Below are positions 1-9,342 of a DNA stretch of 64,000 bases, piece after piece. The position numbers were made by a program, and so were the translations under genes. The notes under the pieces are model-generated. The model was not told the origin of the DNA, made no database searches, and was given only the letters and a program-made list of their open reading frames with translations. The stretch is from Gp6-AA40 sp035293405 (GTDB lineage Bacteria > Acidobacteriota > Vicinamibacteria > Vicinamibacterales > UBA2999). The number at the start of each line of letters is the position of its first letter. Positions within the stretch are counted from its first letter, which is position 1. The stretch covers positions 4,019 through 68,018 of the forward strand of contig DATDOE010000082.1 in the NCBI GenBank assembly GCA_035293405.1, in the 5' to 3' direction.

Positions 1-1140
1 ATCCTGCTGCTGCAGCTGGCGCGCTGGCAGATCACCGCCACTGCGGTGTCCGGAGGCCGCGAAGCGCTCGAGGCGTTGAACGCCGCGGCGCGCAGCAACA
101 CGCGATTCGATCTGATCCTGCTGGACGCGATGATGCCGGACGTGGACGGGTTCGAGGTCGCGCGTCAGATCGCCGAACAACCGAGCTTGACGAGACCCAC
201 CATCATGATGCTGTCGTCGTCGGGCCGGCACGAAGACGTGGCTCGCTGCCGCGCGATTGGCGTCACCGTCTATCTGACCAAGCCGGTGACCGCGCCGGAC
301 CTGCTCACCGCGATCTCGAGCGCGATCGCCCCGGCGACTCCGGCGGCGGCAGCCGTGAGCACGGGCCTGACCGCGCCGGCCAGCAAGACCTCGGCGATCT
401 CCCGGAAGATCCTGCTCGCGGAAGACAACGTCGTCAATCAGCGCGTCGCCGTCGGATTGCTCGGCCGCCGCGGTCATCGCGTGACGGTGGTCAACAACGG
501 CCAGGAAGCGCTCGACGCCGTCGCCCGCGAGTCATTCGATCTCGTGCTGATGGATCTGCAGATGCCCGTGATGGGCGGGCTGGACGCCACAACCGCGATC
601 CGCGAGCGCGAGCGCCAGTCCGGCCAGCATCTCTGGATCGTCGCCATGACCGCGCACGTCATGCCGGGTGATCGCGAGCGGTGCCTGGCGACGGGCATGG
701 ACGCGTATCTCGGAAAGCCCATCGACCCGAAGGCACTGTTCGCCGAGGTCGAAGACGGCGCCAGGATCGTTGAATCGGCACCGACGATCGACCAGGGCGA
801 TCTGCTCCGCCGGCTGGACGGCGACGAGCAACTGGCCGCCGAGATCATCCAACTGTTCTTCCAGGAGTGCCCGACGCTCGTCGACGCGGTCGGCTCGGCG
901 CTGGCCACGCGTGACGTTGACCTGGTCAGACGCGCCGCCCACACGCTCAAGGGATCGGCCGGCACCGCCGCGGCACACGGCATCGCCGACGCCGCGCGGG
1001 CACTCGAAACACTGGCCAGGGAAGGACACCTCGACGCCCTTGATGGTGCCTGGGCGCACCTGTCGAAGGAAGCCACCGGCCTGCTCGAGTCGCGATCGAG
1101 AATCGAATCGACGATGAAAGAGATCCCGTGCGAGCCCTGA
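1..1140 (+). CDS. Hybrid sensor histidine kinase, C-terminal part (REC-REC-HPt), 5' truncated
   Basis: The reading frame is open from base 1, so the protein begins upstream of the window; GTG at 46 is the first internal start but would cut the receiver domain. Three phosphorelay domains are visible. The first receiver has phospho-acceptor Asp at about residue 42 (LLDAMMPD) and the conserved Lys in YLTKPV. The second has acidic residues in ILLAEDN, Asp about 185 (LMDLQMP) and YLGKPI. A C-terminal HPt domain has His about 314 in AAHTLKGS. This matches BarA/Lux-type hybrid kinases that pass phosphate His-Asp-His-Asp. The stop overlaps the next gene, a response regulator, by 13 nt, so the pair is probably a cognate relay. 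Kinase core and sensor lie outside the window. Confidence 0.9.
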   Translation: MLLLQLARWQITATAVSGGREALEALNAAARSNTRFDLILLDAMMPDVDGFEVARQIAEQPSLTRPTIMMLSSSGRHEDVARCRAIGVTVYLTKPVTAPDLLTAISSAIAPATPAAAAVSTGLTAPASKTSAISRKILLAEDNVVNQRVAVGLLGRRGHRVTVVNNGQEALDAVARESFDLVLMDLQMPVMGGLDATTAIRERERQSGQHLWIVAMTAHVMPGDRERCLATGMDAYLGKPIDPKALFAEVEDGARIVESAPTIDQGDLLRRLDGDEQLAAEIIQLFFQECPTLVDAVGSALATRDVDLVRRAAHTLKGSAGTAAAHGIADAARALETLAREGHLDALDGAWAHLSKEATGLLESRSRIESTMKEIPCEP

Positions 1141-1727
1141 TCGCCGACGACGACCTGGTGACCGCGGCCGCCGTCTCGGCGAGCGTGACGGCCTGGGGCT
1201 TCGACGTGGTGGTCACCCACGACGGCAATGCCGCGTGGGACTGCGTGGCCGCCGATCCGCCACCGTCACTGGCCATCGTCGACTGGGAAATGCCGGGACT
1301 CGATGGGCCGGAGCTGTGCCGGCGCATCCGCGCCGACGCGTCACGCGCGCATCTCTATCTGCTGCTGCTCACGGCCCGCAGCAGCTCGACCGACATCGTC
1401 GCCGGACTCGAAGCCGGCGCTGACGACTATCTGGTCAAGCCGGTCAATCTCGGCGAGCTTCGGGCGCGGCTGCACGTCGGCGTCCGCGTCGTCACGCTGC
1501 AGGAGCGGCTCGCGAACAAGGTCACCGAGCTGCAAGCCACCTTGGACAAGGTCAAGCAGCTTCGCGGCCTGCTGCCGATCTGCAGCTACTGCAAGCGCAT
1601 TCGCAACGATCACAACTACTGGGAGCGCGTCGAGGTGTACGTCACCGACCACACTGAAGCGAAGTTCACGCACGGCATCTGCCCGACGTGTCTCGAAGCG
1701 GCCAAGGCCGAATTCGCCCGCCCTTAG
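1128..1727 (+). CDS. Response regulator with C-terminal zinc-ribbon-like tail
   Basis: This 199-aa protein starts at GTG 1128 inside the end of the hybrid kinase gene, implying translational coupling. Residues 1-120 are a receiver domain: ADDD acidic pocket, acceptor Asp52 in IVDWEMPG, Lys in YLVKPV. A short coiled-coil-like linker (QERLANKVTELQATLDKVKQL) leads to a tail with two Cys pairs, C152-x2-C155 and C185-x2-C188, plus aromatic and His residues (ICSYCKRI ... GICPTC). The Cys pairs suggest metal binding (inference). There is no DNA-binding or enzymatic output domain. The tail recurs at the end of many receiver proteins, but I know of no established role. Its stop overlaps the stop of the convergent kinase gene. 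Confidence 0.88.
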   Translation: MRALIADDDLVTAAAVSASVTAWGFDVVVTHDGNAAWDCVAADPPPSLAIVDWEMPGLDGPELCRRIRADASRAHLYLLLLTARSSSTDIVAGLEAGADDYLVKPVNLGELRARLHVGVRVVTLQERLANKVTELQATLDKVKQLRGLLPICSYCKRIRNDHNYWERVEVYVTDHTEAKFTHGICPTCLEAAKAEFARP

Positions 1728-4700
1728 CGTCGCTCTCCGGCATCGAGCGTACGCCGTACCATCCTCGCCAATTCGGGAAGACTGAACGGCTTGGCGAGAT
1801 AGGCGTCCGTCTCACGGGACGGAATGTCGTCGCGGCTGACGTCGGCCAGATAGCCGCTCGTATAGATCACCTTCAAGGCCGGACGGTTCCGCCGGAGCCG
1901 CTCGGCCAGCTCGATCCCGTTCATCCCGTCCGGCATGACGATATCGGTAATCAGCATGTCGATGCTGGGTCCGTGCTCGCGCCACACCTCAATCGCGCTC
2001 GGACCGCTTTGCGCCTGCAGAAGCCGGTAGCCGAGATCCGAGAGGACCTTGATGACCAGGGCGCGGACGCCCTCCTCGTCCTCGACGACCAGAATCGTTT
2101 CGTCACCTCGAGGTGAGGGTGCCGGCGCGGCGGGTGCCACGACGTCGATGCGGCTCGCGGCCACATGCGGAAAGAACACGCGAAACGTGGTGCCCCGATC
2201 GACCTGGCTGTCGACCTCGACCCAGCCGCCGTGCTGCTGCACGATTCCGTAGGTCGTGGCCAGGCCGAGTCCGGTTCCTTTCCCGACATCCTTGGTGGTG
2301 AAGAAGGGCTCGAAGATGTGCGGCAGGTGCTCGTTGGCGATTCCGGATCCAGTGTCGGTGACCTGCAGACACACCCAGGTGCCCGGCGGCCGGGCCGGCC
2401 CCGCGCTCTCGCCCAGGCCCTCGACCACCGCGGTCTCAATCGCCAGGTGCCCGCCGAGCGGCATCGCATCGCGCGCGTTGACGGCAAGATTCAGGAGCAC
2501 CTGTTCGATCATCCCGCGATCGGCGCGCACGTGGACGGGCCGCGCCGCATAGGTGAACTCGACCACCACGTCCTCACCGAGAATCCGGTCGAGCATTCGC
2601 GTCAGGTTTCCGACGACAGCGTTCATGTCAACGTCGGTGACTTGAATCGTCTGACGGCGGCTGAATGCCAGGAGCTGCCTCGTGAGCCCCGTCGCTCGCT
2701 CGGCGTTCTGCGAGATGTCGGCCATCGCGTCACGCAGATCGTCCGGAAGGCGTGCATCCAGGCCGGCGTCTTCAGCACGGCCCAGGATGACGGTCAGGAT
2801 GTTGTTGAAGTCGTGCGCCACTCCTCCGGCCAGCTGGCCGATCGCTTCGAGCTTCTGGGCTTGTCGAAGTTGCTGCTCGAGCCGCTGGCGCTCGACCTGG
2901 GCGATGACCGCCGACAGCAGATTCGCCACCGCCAGCGCGAAGGTCTGCTCGTCCGGCGTCCAACGCCGCGGTGGGCCTTTGTGCAGACAGGACAGCACGC
3001 CCACGGTGGATCCCTGTGAGCGGATCGGCACCGACATCATCGACGTGATCTCGTGCGCGGTGAGGTATGGCGCCGCGAGCTCGGACGTGCGCGGATCGGA
3101 TGGCGCATCGTGCGCGGCGATGACGTCCGCCTCGGCGAGCGATCTGAAGAAGACCGGACAGGACTCTTCGGTGAGCTCGGCGCCCGAGGAATGACGGATC
3201 TCCGGCCACTCGAAGAGATCCTGACACCGCGTCGAGGTGCCCCGATCGTCGTGACGCCAGACGCCGACCTGGGCGACTTCCAGCGTGGTCGCGACCACCT
3301 CGGTGATGTCGCGCACGATCGGTGTGAAGTCATCCGGCGTGCCGACGTAGCTGCGCGTGAGGGTCGTGAGCGCCGCTTCCTGGCGGGCGTACCGCTCGTT
3401 CATCGCGACCACTTCGGCGGCCGCCCGTTTCCGCTCCGTGATATCCAGATTCGCGCCGTGCACCCTGACGACACGGCCCGCGGCGTCCTTCTCATACGAG
3501 ATCCGCACTTGCACGGTGCCAATCGACCCATCGACCCGGCGAATACGGTGCTCGAACTGCGCGGCGTACCCGGGAGCGGTCGGGGCGTCCGTCTGCGCTG
3601 TCAGGTCCCTGAGAATGTGGAGATCCTCCAACGGAATGAACCGTCGCACGTACACATCCATGGGCATCATCACGCCACCCTCCTGCGCCGCGGTCGTGCC
3701 CAGCTGCCGGAACACGCGCTCCTCGAAGGTGAACATGCCCGCCCGCGTATCCAGCTCCCAGTGCGCGAGCCCGGCCATGTCCATCGTCATTTCGAGTTTC
3801 GACTGGCTCGTACGAAGCGCCTCCTCCACCAGCCGTTGACTGATCCGGGTCCGCAGTGCCTGGATGCCAAAGGCCAGATCGTCGGCCAGTTCCTTCAGCA
3901 GCGTCACTTCCGCTGCGTCGAACGTCACGTCCTCGCTGGAGTAGATGGTCAGCGCGCCGAACACGCGCCCCTCCCCTTCGAGTGGCAGGGCCAGCGCCGA
4001 CTTGTATCCGCGCACGAGCGCCTGGTCGCTCCAGGGTCCGCTCTCAGGGTCGGACTGGAAGTCGTGGGACACCGCCGGACGTCCGCTGCGAATGGCGGCC
4101 GCGGTCGGGCCGCCGCCTGTGCCCTCGTCGGACCACGTGATGGGCGCCACGGCGAGGTAGCCGTCCTCGAAGCCGGCGTGGGCGACGGGACGAACGCTCT
4201 GCCTCTCGTCGGCGACCGCAAAGCCGACCCACGCCATGCGATAGCCGCCATGCTTCACGATGACCGCGCAGATCTCGTGAAGGAGTGATGACTCGTCGGT
4301 GGCGTGCACCAGCACCTGGTTGCAGTTGCTGATCGTGCGGAGCGCGCGATTGACCTGCCGAAGCTCCTCGTCGGCACGCTTGCGCTCGGTGATGTCCAGA
4401 ATCTGCGTGACGAAGTATCTGGGCCGCTCGGAGTCGTCCTCGATGAGCGACGCATTCAACAGGACCCACAAAATCCGGCCGTCCTTGTGGAAGTAGCGCT
4501 CGACGGTCTGGAACGTATCCAGCTCGCGATTCAGCATGCGCGCCATCGCGGTCATGTCGTTCTTCAGGTCGTCCGGGTGCGTCAACCCCTTGAGCGTCGT
4601 CGACAGCAGCTCTTCTCTCGCGTAGCCCACGATCGCGCACAACGCGGGGTTGACTTCCAGAAAACGGCCGTCGGTCGACACGAGTGCCATGCCGATCGGG

Positions 4701-5581
4701 GAATGGTGCATCGCCGATCGGAAGCGCTCCTCGCTTTCCCGCAAAGCATCCTCGGCGTGACGCCGCACCGCGATCTCGCGGCCGATGGTCGCCGCGACCG
4801 TCGTGAAATGACGATGCAGCTGTGAGATCTCGTCCGCCCGCCGGGAGCGTCTGCCCTGCTCGTCGTCCACTGCCTCGCCTGCCGCGAAGCGGCGCATGGC
4901 GCCATGAAGTCGCTCGATGCGCCCGGTCACGAAGACATGCAGGGTCACACCCAGGCCAAGCCCGGCGAGGAGCACCCCCAGCATCGCCACAGCGAACTGT
5001 TGTCGAAGCCGGAAGGCGTTCACGGCCTTGGCCAACCTCAAGTCGTGGACGAGCACAATCAGCGCGCGCCGATCGACCCGCAAATCGCCCTGGCCGAGCG
5101 GCAGCGCCGCCGGCATGACGATCACCAGCTCGTTGCGATCGGTCGAGAACTGCGACACCGTGCGGCCGGTCGCGCGGGCGCGCGTGATCGCGGCCTCGAC
5201 CCGCCCCCGCTCGGCGGGTCCCAGCCCGAGCGCACCGAGATCCAGTGGACGCCCCGCCCAGTCACGGCGGCTGCTCAGGACCACCTGGTTCTCGGGAGAG
5301 ACGAACACCGCGGCGCGCACTTCCTCGAACACCGCCAGCTCGCCAAACTCGCGCTGGGCGGTCTGGAGCTCGCTCCGCTCGGCGGCCCGTTCCGTACGGC
5401 TTTGGATTTCAGTCGCGCGCCGGAGCTGGTCGCGCTCGAAATCACGTTCGAAACGCGCCTGCTGTACCTCGTCGGCGACGAAGTAGAGCACCAGCCCCAC
5501 CGCCGCGCAGTAGAGCATCAGGAGCAACGGCAGCTGAAAGCGCAGCGACCTCAGGTCGCGGTCGGGCCGGAAGGTGGCCAT
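1724..5581 (-). CDS. Multi-sensor hybrid histidine kinase (HAMP-PAS-GAF-PAS-GAF-HisKA-HATPase-REC)
   Basis: About 1285 aa from ATG 5581; an in-frame GTG at 5626 would add 15 residues and overlap the upstream gene. An N-terminal TM (LLLMLYCAAVGLVLYF) and a second TM near residue 200 enclose a periplasmic sensor. HAMP, PAS (ESEERFRSAMHHSP), GAF, PAS and a second GAF follow. The dimerisation helix carries His about 923 in GGVAHDFNNIL, followed by ATPase motifs NLAVNARDAMP, DTGSGI and GKGTGLGLA. A C-terminal receiver has Asp about 1213 (LITDIVMPDG) and YLAKPF. It lies 5 nt after the gene for a periplasmic binding protein, which may deliver the ligand signal. No DNA-binding regulator is adjacent on this strand. 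Confidence 0.93.
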   Translation of the reverse strand: MATFRPDRDLRSLRFQLPLLLMLYCAAVGLVLYFVADEVQQARFERDFERDQLRRATEIQSRTERAAERSELQTAQREFGELAVFEEVRAAVFVSPENQVVLSSRRDWAGRPLDLGALGLGPAERGRVEAAITRARATGRTVSQFSTDRNELVIVMPAALPLGQGDLRVDRRALIVLVHDLRLAKAVNAFRLRQQFAVAMLGVLLAGLGLGVTLHVFVTGRIERLHGAMRRFAAGEAVDDEQGRRSRRADEISQLHRHFTTVAATIGREIAVRRHAEDALRESEERFRSAMHHSPIGMALVSTDGRFLEVNPALCAIVGYAREELLSTTLKGLTHPDDLKNDMTAMARMLNRELDTFQTVERYFHKDGRILWVLLNASLIEDDSERPRYFVTQILDITERKRADEELRQVNRALRTISNCNQVLVHATDESSLLHEICAVIVKHGGYRMAWVGFAVADERQSVRPVAHAGFEDGYLAVAPITWSDEGTGGGPTAAAIRSGRPAVSHDFQSDPESGPWSDQALVRGYKSALALPLEGEGRVFGALTIYSSEDVTFDAAEVTLLKELADDLAFGIQALRTRISQRLVEEALRTSQSKLEMTMDMAGLAHWELDTRAGMFTFEERVFRQLGTTAAQEGGVMMPMDVYVRRFIPLEDLHILRDLTAQTDAPTAPGYAAQFEHRIRRVDGSIGTVQVRISYEKDAAGRVVRVHGANLDITERKRAAAEVVAMNERYARQEAALTTLTRSYVGTPDDFTPIVRDITEVVATTLEVAQVGVWRHDDRGTSTRCQDLFEWPEIRHSSGAELTEESCPVFFRSLAEADVIAAHDAPSDPRTSELAAPYLTAHEITSMMSVPIRSQGSTVGVLSCLHKGPPRRWTPDEQTFALAVANLLSAVIAQVERQRLEQQLRQAQKLEAIGQLAGGVAHDFNNILTVILGRAEDAGLDARLPDDLRDAMADISQNAERATGLTRQLLAFSRRQTIQVTDVDMNAVVGNLTRMLDRILGEDVVVEFTYAARPVHVRADRGMIEQVLLNLAVNARDAMPLGGHLAIETAVVEGLGESAGPARPPGTWVCLQVTDTGSGIANEHLPHIFEPFFTTKDVGKGTGLGLATTYGIVQQHGGWVEVDSQVDRGTTFRVFFPHVAASRIDVVAPAAPAPSPRGDETILVVEDEEGVRALVIKVLSDLGYRLLQAQSGPSAIEVWREHGPSIDMLITDIVMPDGMNGIELAERLRRNRPALKVIYTSGYLADVSRDDIPSRETDAYLAKPFSLPELARMVRRTLDAGERR

Positions 5582-5586
5582 CACCG

Positions 5587-6555
5587 TCAGCCACGGCACG
5601 CGGCCTGATCGACGCCGGCAGGCCACCTGAAGAGCGGATCAAGATCGATCGCGCTCGTCATGAGACCCGATTCGATCAGCGTCGTCTGAATGCGAGCCGT
5701 CGTCGTCAGCAGCCGTGGGCGCGGCGCGGCGAGCAGCGCATGGCTCTCGGTGGGAGTGACGAGCCGCACCACGGCCAGCATCTCGGCCAGAACACCGGGC
5801 GTCACCTTCATCCGAGCGGCCACCCATTCTCTCGCCGGAGGCGTCCTGATGTCGTTCTCGGCCAGACGCCAGGCCGAGCAGATCGCTGACGCACGCACCC
5901 CGTATCGCGCGAGATAGTCGCCCTGGACGATGAGCACACCGAGGAGCTCGAGTGGAGTGGACGCGCTGCTGAACAGGTCAACGCCGCCGTCGGACACGAT
6001 CTGAGAGCGTACCGGTTCGGCAGTCACGACCGCATCGACCTCGCGCCTGAGAAACGCGCTGCGATGCCGATCCGGCGGGACGTTCACGACCTCGATGTCG
6101 CTCATGTCCACTCCGGCGGTCTTCAACGCGCGACGCAGAAGATACGCGCTCGCCGAATTGACCTGGACGGCCACGCGGCGCCCTTTCAGATCGGCCAGAG
6201 AGGTGACGTCGGCGTGAGCCAGCACGGCGTCGGCCCCGCGTGATTCCGCCGCCACGAGGAGCACGATCGGAGCCATGCCTCCCTGGGCCACCAGCAGCAC
6301 CTCATCCACGGTCATCAAGGCGGCCTCGATCCGGCCATTGCGAAAGGCGCGCATCACTTCGCCATCGTTGATGAACTCGACGAGGCGAAAATCCGCAGGC
6401 GCAAGCCATCCGCGATGCTGCGCCAGGAAGAGCAGTTCGCTGCTGGGTCCTGGAAATGTGCCGATCCGGATCGGAGGCAGAGGCTCCTGGCCGCAGGCCG
6501 GCTGCAGCAGGACCGCGAGCAGCGCCGCGATCGCCAGGACGCGCACGCCTCTCAT
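5587..6555 (-). CDS. Periplasmic substrate-binding protein, NMT1/SsuA-like
   Basis: About 322 aa. ATG 6555 is chosen because it forms an ATGA overlap with the stop of the upstream redoxin gene. The N-terminus is an export signal (MRGVRVLAIAALLAVLLQPAC), with the Cys a possible but non-canonical lipidation site. The body matches the NMT1/THI5/SsuA fold: an N-terminal strand (IRIGTFPGPSSELLFLAQ), a GEVMRAFRNGRIEAALMT stretch typical of these binding proteins, and DLKGRRVAVQ. Such proteins normally feed an ABC importer (sulfonate, nitrate, thiamine precursor). Here no permease or ATPase is nearby and the next gene is a sensor kinase, so a ligand-presenting role is plausible (inference). Confidence 0.85.
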   Translation of the reverse strand: MRGVRVLAIAALLAVLLQPACGQEPLPPIRIGTFPGPSSELLFLAQHRGWLAPADFRLVEFINDGEVMRAFRNGRIEAALMTVDEVLLVAQGGMAPIVLLVAAESRGADAVLAHADVTSLADLKGRRVAVQVNSASAYLLRRALKTAGVDMSDIEVVNVPPDRHRSAFLRREVDAVVTAEPVRSQIVSDGGVDLFSSASTPLELLGVLIVQGDYLARYGVRASAICSAWRLAENDIRTPPAREWVAARMKVTPGVLAEMLAVVRLVTPTESHALLAAPRPRLLTTTARIQTTLIESGLMTSAIDLDPLFRWPAGVDQAACRG

Positions 6556-7151
6556 CGGCCAAGCGTCAGAGGCGTCGATCCATAGTCCGGCGCATTGCCG
6601 TGCTTCCATTTGATATTGCAGCCGATGCTCGGCTTCTGAGTTGCGGACACCGCGCGTGACTCGAGCACCGCATCAGCGGCGGCTCGAAGATCCCGGCCGG
6701 TGACCGGCACCGCGCTGCGGGGACGGCTGTCGTCGAACTGTCCGCGATAGACGAGCGTCGCGGCTGCGTCGAAGAGAAACAGGTCGGGCGTGCACGCGGC
6801 GCAGAAGGACTTCGCGATCTCCTGACTCTCGTCGAAAAGATAGGGGAACGAGTAGCCCGCGTCACGCGCCTCCTGTCGCATGCCGTCCGGTCCGTCCTCG
6901 GGAAACGCGATCACATCGTTCGAGTTGATCGCCACAACGGCGAGGCCGCGCGTCTGGTACTCCTTCGCGAACTGTGAGAACTCATGCCTGATGTGACGAA
7001 CGAACGGGCAGTGATGACAGATGAAGGCCACCAGCAGAGCGGGTGCGGCACGAAACTGGTCGGGCGACACAATCCGCCCTTCGAGGTCCGGCAGCCGGAA
7101 CGACGGGATCGGCGTTCCGAGCGCACGCATCGTGGAAGGTGTCGCAGCCAT
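6552..7151 (-). CDS. Thioredoxin-fold redoxin family protein
   Basis: 199 aa. Residues 10-150 match the AhpC/TSA-thioredoxin superfamily: PIPSFRLPDLEGR at the start, redox motif CHHCPFVRH near residue 46 (CxxC with the CPFV signature of this subgroup), NSNDVIAFPEDGPDGM, and CAACTPDLFLFD containing the cis-Pro-type segment after another CxxC. The C-terminus SIGCNIKWK is typical of the family. No signal peptide is seen, so it is probably cytoplasmic. It is the first gene of the operon with the binding protein (4-nt overlap) and the hybrid kinase. Substrate is unknown. Confidence 0.88.
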   Translation of the reverse strand: MAATPSTMRALGTPIPSFRLPDLEGRIVSPDQFRAAPALLVAFICHHCPFVRHIRHEFSQFAKEYQTRGLAVVAINSNDVIAFPEDGPDGMRQEARDAGYSFPYLFDESQEIAKSFCAACTPDLFLFDAAATLVYRGQFDDSRPRSAVPVTGRDLRAAADAVLESRAVSATQKPSIGCNIKWKHGNAPDYGSTPLTLGR

Positions 7152-7233
7152 AGTCGAGTCTCGGCCCGCACCCGCAGTATATGCAAAGGAAGACGGAAGG
7201 GTACCGGCCGGAACGACGGCCGGATGCGGGTGC

Positions 7234-8112
7234 TCAGCGGAGTGTGAAGGTCAGCTCGATCGTCACGAGGACGGCGACTGGCTCACCGAATCGCGTACCG
7301 GGCGCGAACCGCCACCGCTTGGCGGCCTTGATGGCCTCCTGGTCGAGCCCAAACGTGGAATCGAGCGAGCGCACGACCTCCACGCTGCCCACCGTGCCAT
7401 CGGGCAGCACGACGCACTCGAGGAGCACCGTGCCCTGCACCTTGGCTCGCATCGCGTCGGCGGTGTACTGCGGCTTGACCTCCTGGAGCGGGCGCGGCAA
7501 CTGCACGCCATTGCCCGGCCGATACGCGCCACCGCCGGTGCCGCCGCCAAATCCCGGGCCGAGGCCCGATCCCTGTCCAGGCCCCGCGCCTGACCCGGTA
7601 CCGGAGCCCGTTGATGCGGATGCCTGTGTGGACTCGAGCGCGCCCGGTGTCACCTCGGTCGCGGCCGCAAGCGCCTGCGCGGGAATGTTCAGCGTCTCGG
7701 GCGGAGGTTCGACCTTCGGCGGTTGCGGTGTCGGCTCGGGCGGCGTGGGCACCGAGATCTTTTCACGCCCCTTCAACTCCGCCTTCTTCGGCGGGTCGGG
7801 CATCTTGTTGCCGCCACCACCACCGCCGCCCGGTCCCGGCTGGGACAACCAGATGATGTCCGGCGAGAGACGATCGGGAAGAACCGCCTGGTACACCCGG
7901 TCCGGTATCAGGCTCATGATGAGCAACGCGATCCCGATGACGACGAGATGCGTAATCAAACCGGCACCAAGCGACGCTCCGATGCGCTGGCCGTCCGGTT
8001 GATCGAACAGAAAACGGACTTCGACCGGACCATCGCTGGCAGGGCGTACAGTCAGGTGCGAGGACGGAAGTGCCGACCTCTCAGTCTGTTCGCGTTTGGT
8101 CGTCGTCGACAT
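7234..8112 (-). CDS. TonB-family energy transducer
   Basis: 292 aa. A cytoplasmic N-terminus is followed by one TM helix (LVVIGIALLIMSLI, about 52-65), a Gly tract in SQPGPGGGGGGGNK, a Pro-rich spacer (PTPPEPTPQPPKVEPPPE), a Gly/Ser-rich linker, and a C-terminal TonB fold with QGTVLLECVVLPDGTVG and KAAKRWRFAP. This is the layout of proteins that carry proton-motive energy to TonB-dependent receptors or related envelope partners. No ExbB/ExbD is adjacent, so it must use partners encoded elsewhere. The 160-bp gap upstream holds no other gene; a weak -35/-10 (TTGCGA, GACAAT) can be picked out there. Confidence 0.9.
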   Translation of the reverse strand: MSTTTKREQTERSALPSSHLTVRPASDGPVEVRFLFDQPDGQRIGASLGAGLITHLVVIGIALLIMSLIPDRVYQAVLPDRLSPDIIWLSQPGPGGGGGGGNKMPDPPKKAELKGREKISVPTPPEPTPQPPKVEPPPETLNIPAQALAAATEVTPGALESTQASASTGSGTGSGAGPGQGSGLGPGFGGGTGGGAYRPGNGVQLPRPLQEVKPQYTADAMRAKVQGTVLLECVVLPDGTVGSVEVVRSLDSTFGLDQEAIKAAKRWRFAPGTRFGEPVAVLVTIELTFTLR

Positions 8113-8274
8113 GACCGGTCTTTACTGACGTAGTTTTATTGTCCCCGAGTATGCTCGCCGCTCGCAAGCTGCAAAACAAGTGCCCTCAGCCGCAACACTC
8201 TGGCGGCATCCGTTTCTCTCAGCTTAGACGCCAGCGGCATGGAATTCGGCTCCTGTCCCCGTCCGTGTGTCCTG

Positions 8275-9177
8275 CTACTCGGTCGTATATCCGTCCCTCG
8301 CCCGAACACGAAGGCCGCGCTGGCTGTTGTTGACGATCACGCGAATGGACCGCCATTCGTGCACGCCCGGCTCAGCCTGTGCCGCCGGTACGTAGCCGAT
8401 CAGATACTGGTACCTGAGCTCTTTGGCGATGGCCGCCAAGGTTCGTTCGAGCTCCTTCGGGTCGCGCAGCAGGAACGATCGCCCGCCGGTCAGCACGGCC
8501 AGTTCGGCCGCCGGCGGCAAACGGTTGCGTCCGAACACAATCGGATAGATGAGTGCCTGGCTTCGCCGTGCGCGGGCCACGACCTGTGTCGACGTCGCGC
8601 CGCTGTAGCGATCGACCCCATCTGAGAAGACCACGAGCGCCTGCCGTCCCTTCTCCGGCTCGAGCCGGTCGAGGGTCGCGATGATGGCGTCGTACAGCGA
8701 TGTGGTGCTCCAGGCGTCGAGCGCCGCAATCGCTCGACGCTGTTCCTCGCGGCTGCTCGAGAGTGGCGCGATCACGTCGGCGTTGTTGCCGATCGCGACC
8801 ACCATCGATCGGTCATCCGGTTTCAGCTGTCGCAGGAACGCCTGCGACGCGAGCTTCGCCAATCGCAGCGGCTCGCCCGCCATGCTGGCGCTGCGGTCGA
8901 CGCCGAGCGCCACCGTCAGCGGAAACTCACCCGCGGCAAAGGCGGCAATCTCCTGCGGCCGGCCGTTCTCCAAGACCTCGAAATCCGATTGACGGAGGCC
9001 GGTCACCGGCTCGCCCTTGTCGTCGGTGACCGTGGCGTAGACCTCGACGAGCTGTACACCTGAGGAAAACTGCGGGATCTGGCCCTGCGCCGTCAGGACG
9101 ACGCCAAGGGCCAGCAGCGGGGTGATCCCCAGGAGCCAGCCGATCATGCGTGGTACAATCGGGCCGGAAGGTGACAT
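8275..9177 (-). CDS. Secreted VWA-domain protein (VWFA-related acidobacterial family)
   Basis: 300 aa. ATG 9177 is preceded by an AAGG at good spacing; ATG 9147 (MIGWLLG) is an alternative closer to the hydrophobic signal sequence. After the signal comes a strand-rich segment (VQLVEVYATVTDDKGEPV, LRQSDFEVLENG) and then a von Willebrand A domain with a MIDAS motif DRSAS near residue 94 and VFSDGVD. The combination is the VWFA-related family expanded in Acidobacteriota. It is presumably a periplasmic metal-dependent adhesion or scaffold protein; ligand unknown. Its start codon abuts the tatA start codon on the other strand. Confidence 0.87.
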   Translation of the reverse strand: MSPSGPIVPRMIGWLLGITPLLALGVVLTAQGQIPQFSSGVQLVEVYATVTDDKGEPVTGLRQSDFEVLENGRPQEIAAFAAGEFPLTVALGVDRSASMAGEPLRLAKLASQAFLRQLKPDDRSMVVAIGNNADVIAPLSSSREEQRRAIAALDAWSTTSLYDAIIATLDRLEPEKGRQALVVFSDGVDRYSGATSTQVVARARRSQALIYPIVFGRNRLPPAAELAVLTGGRSFLLRDPKELERTLAAIAKELRYQYLIGYVPAAQAEPGVHEWRSIRVIVNNSQRGLRVRARDGYTTE

Positions 9178-9342
9178 ATGAACCTTGGCATTCCAGAGCT
9201 TCTCATCATCCTGGCGATCATCATTCTGATCTTCGGCGCCAACCGCCTGCCTGAGATCGGACGCGGGATCGGCAAAGGCATCCGGAATTTCAAGGACGCC
9301 ACCAGCAAGGACGGCGCTCCTCAGGGTACCGAGAAACCCTAA
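9178..9342 (+). CDS. tatA: Twin-arginine translocase subunit TatA
   Basis: A 54-aa protein. The N-terminus MNLGIPELLIIL has the conserved Glu at the start of the single TM (ILAIIILIFGANRLPE), then the FGANRLPEIGRGIGKGIRNFK amphipathic helix and a short polar tail, exactly the TatA/TatE plan though shorter than the roughly 90 aa of E. coli TatA. A Shine-Dalgarno GGAAGG at 9166-9171 sits 6 nt before ATG, and TACAAT at 9154-9159 could be a -10. It forms the pore-forming part of the Tat export system; no tatB or tatC is in the window. Its stop overlaps the stop of rnr by 4 nt. Confidence 0.93.
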   Translation: MNLGIPELLIILAIIILIFGANRLPEIGRGIGKGIRNFKDATSKDGAPQGTEKP

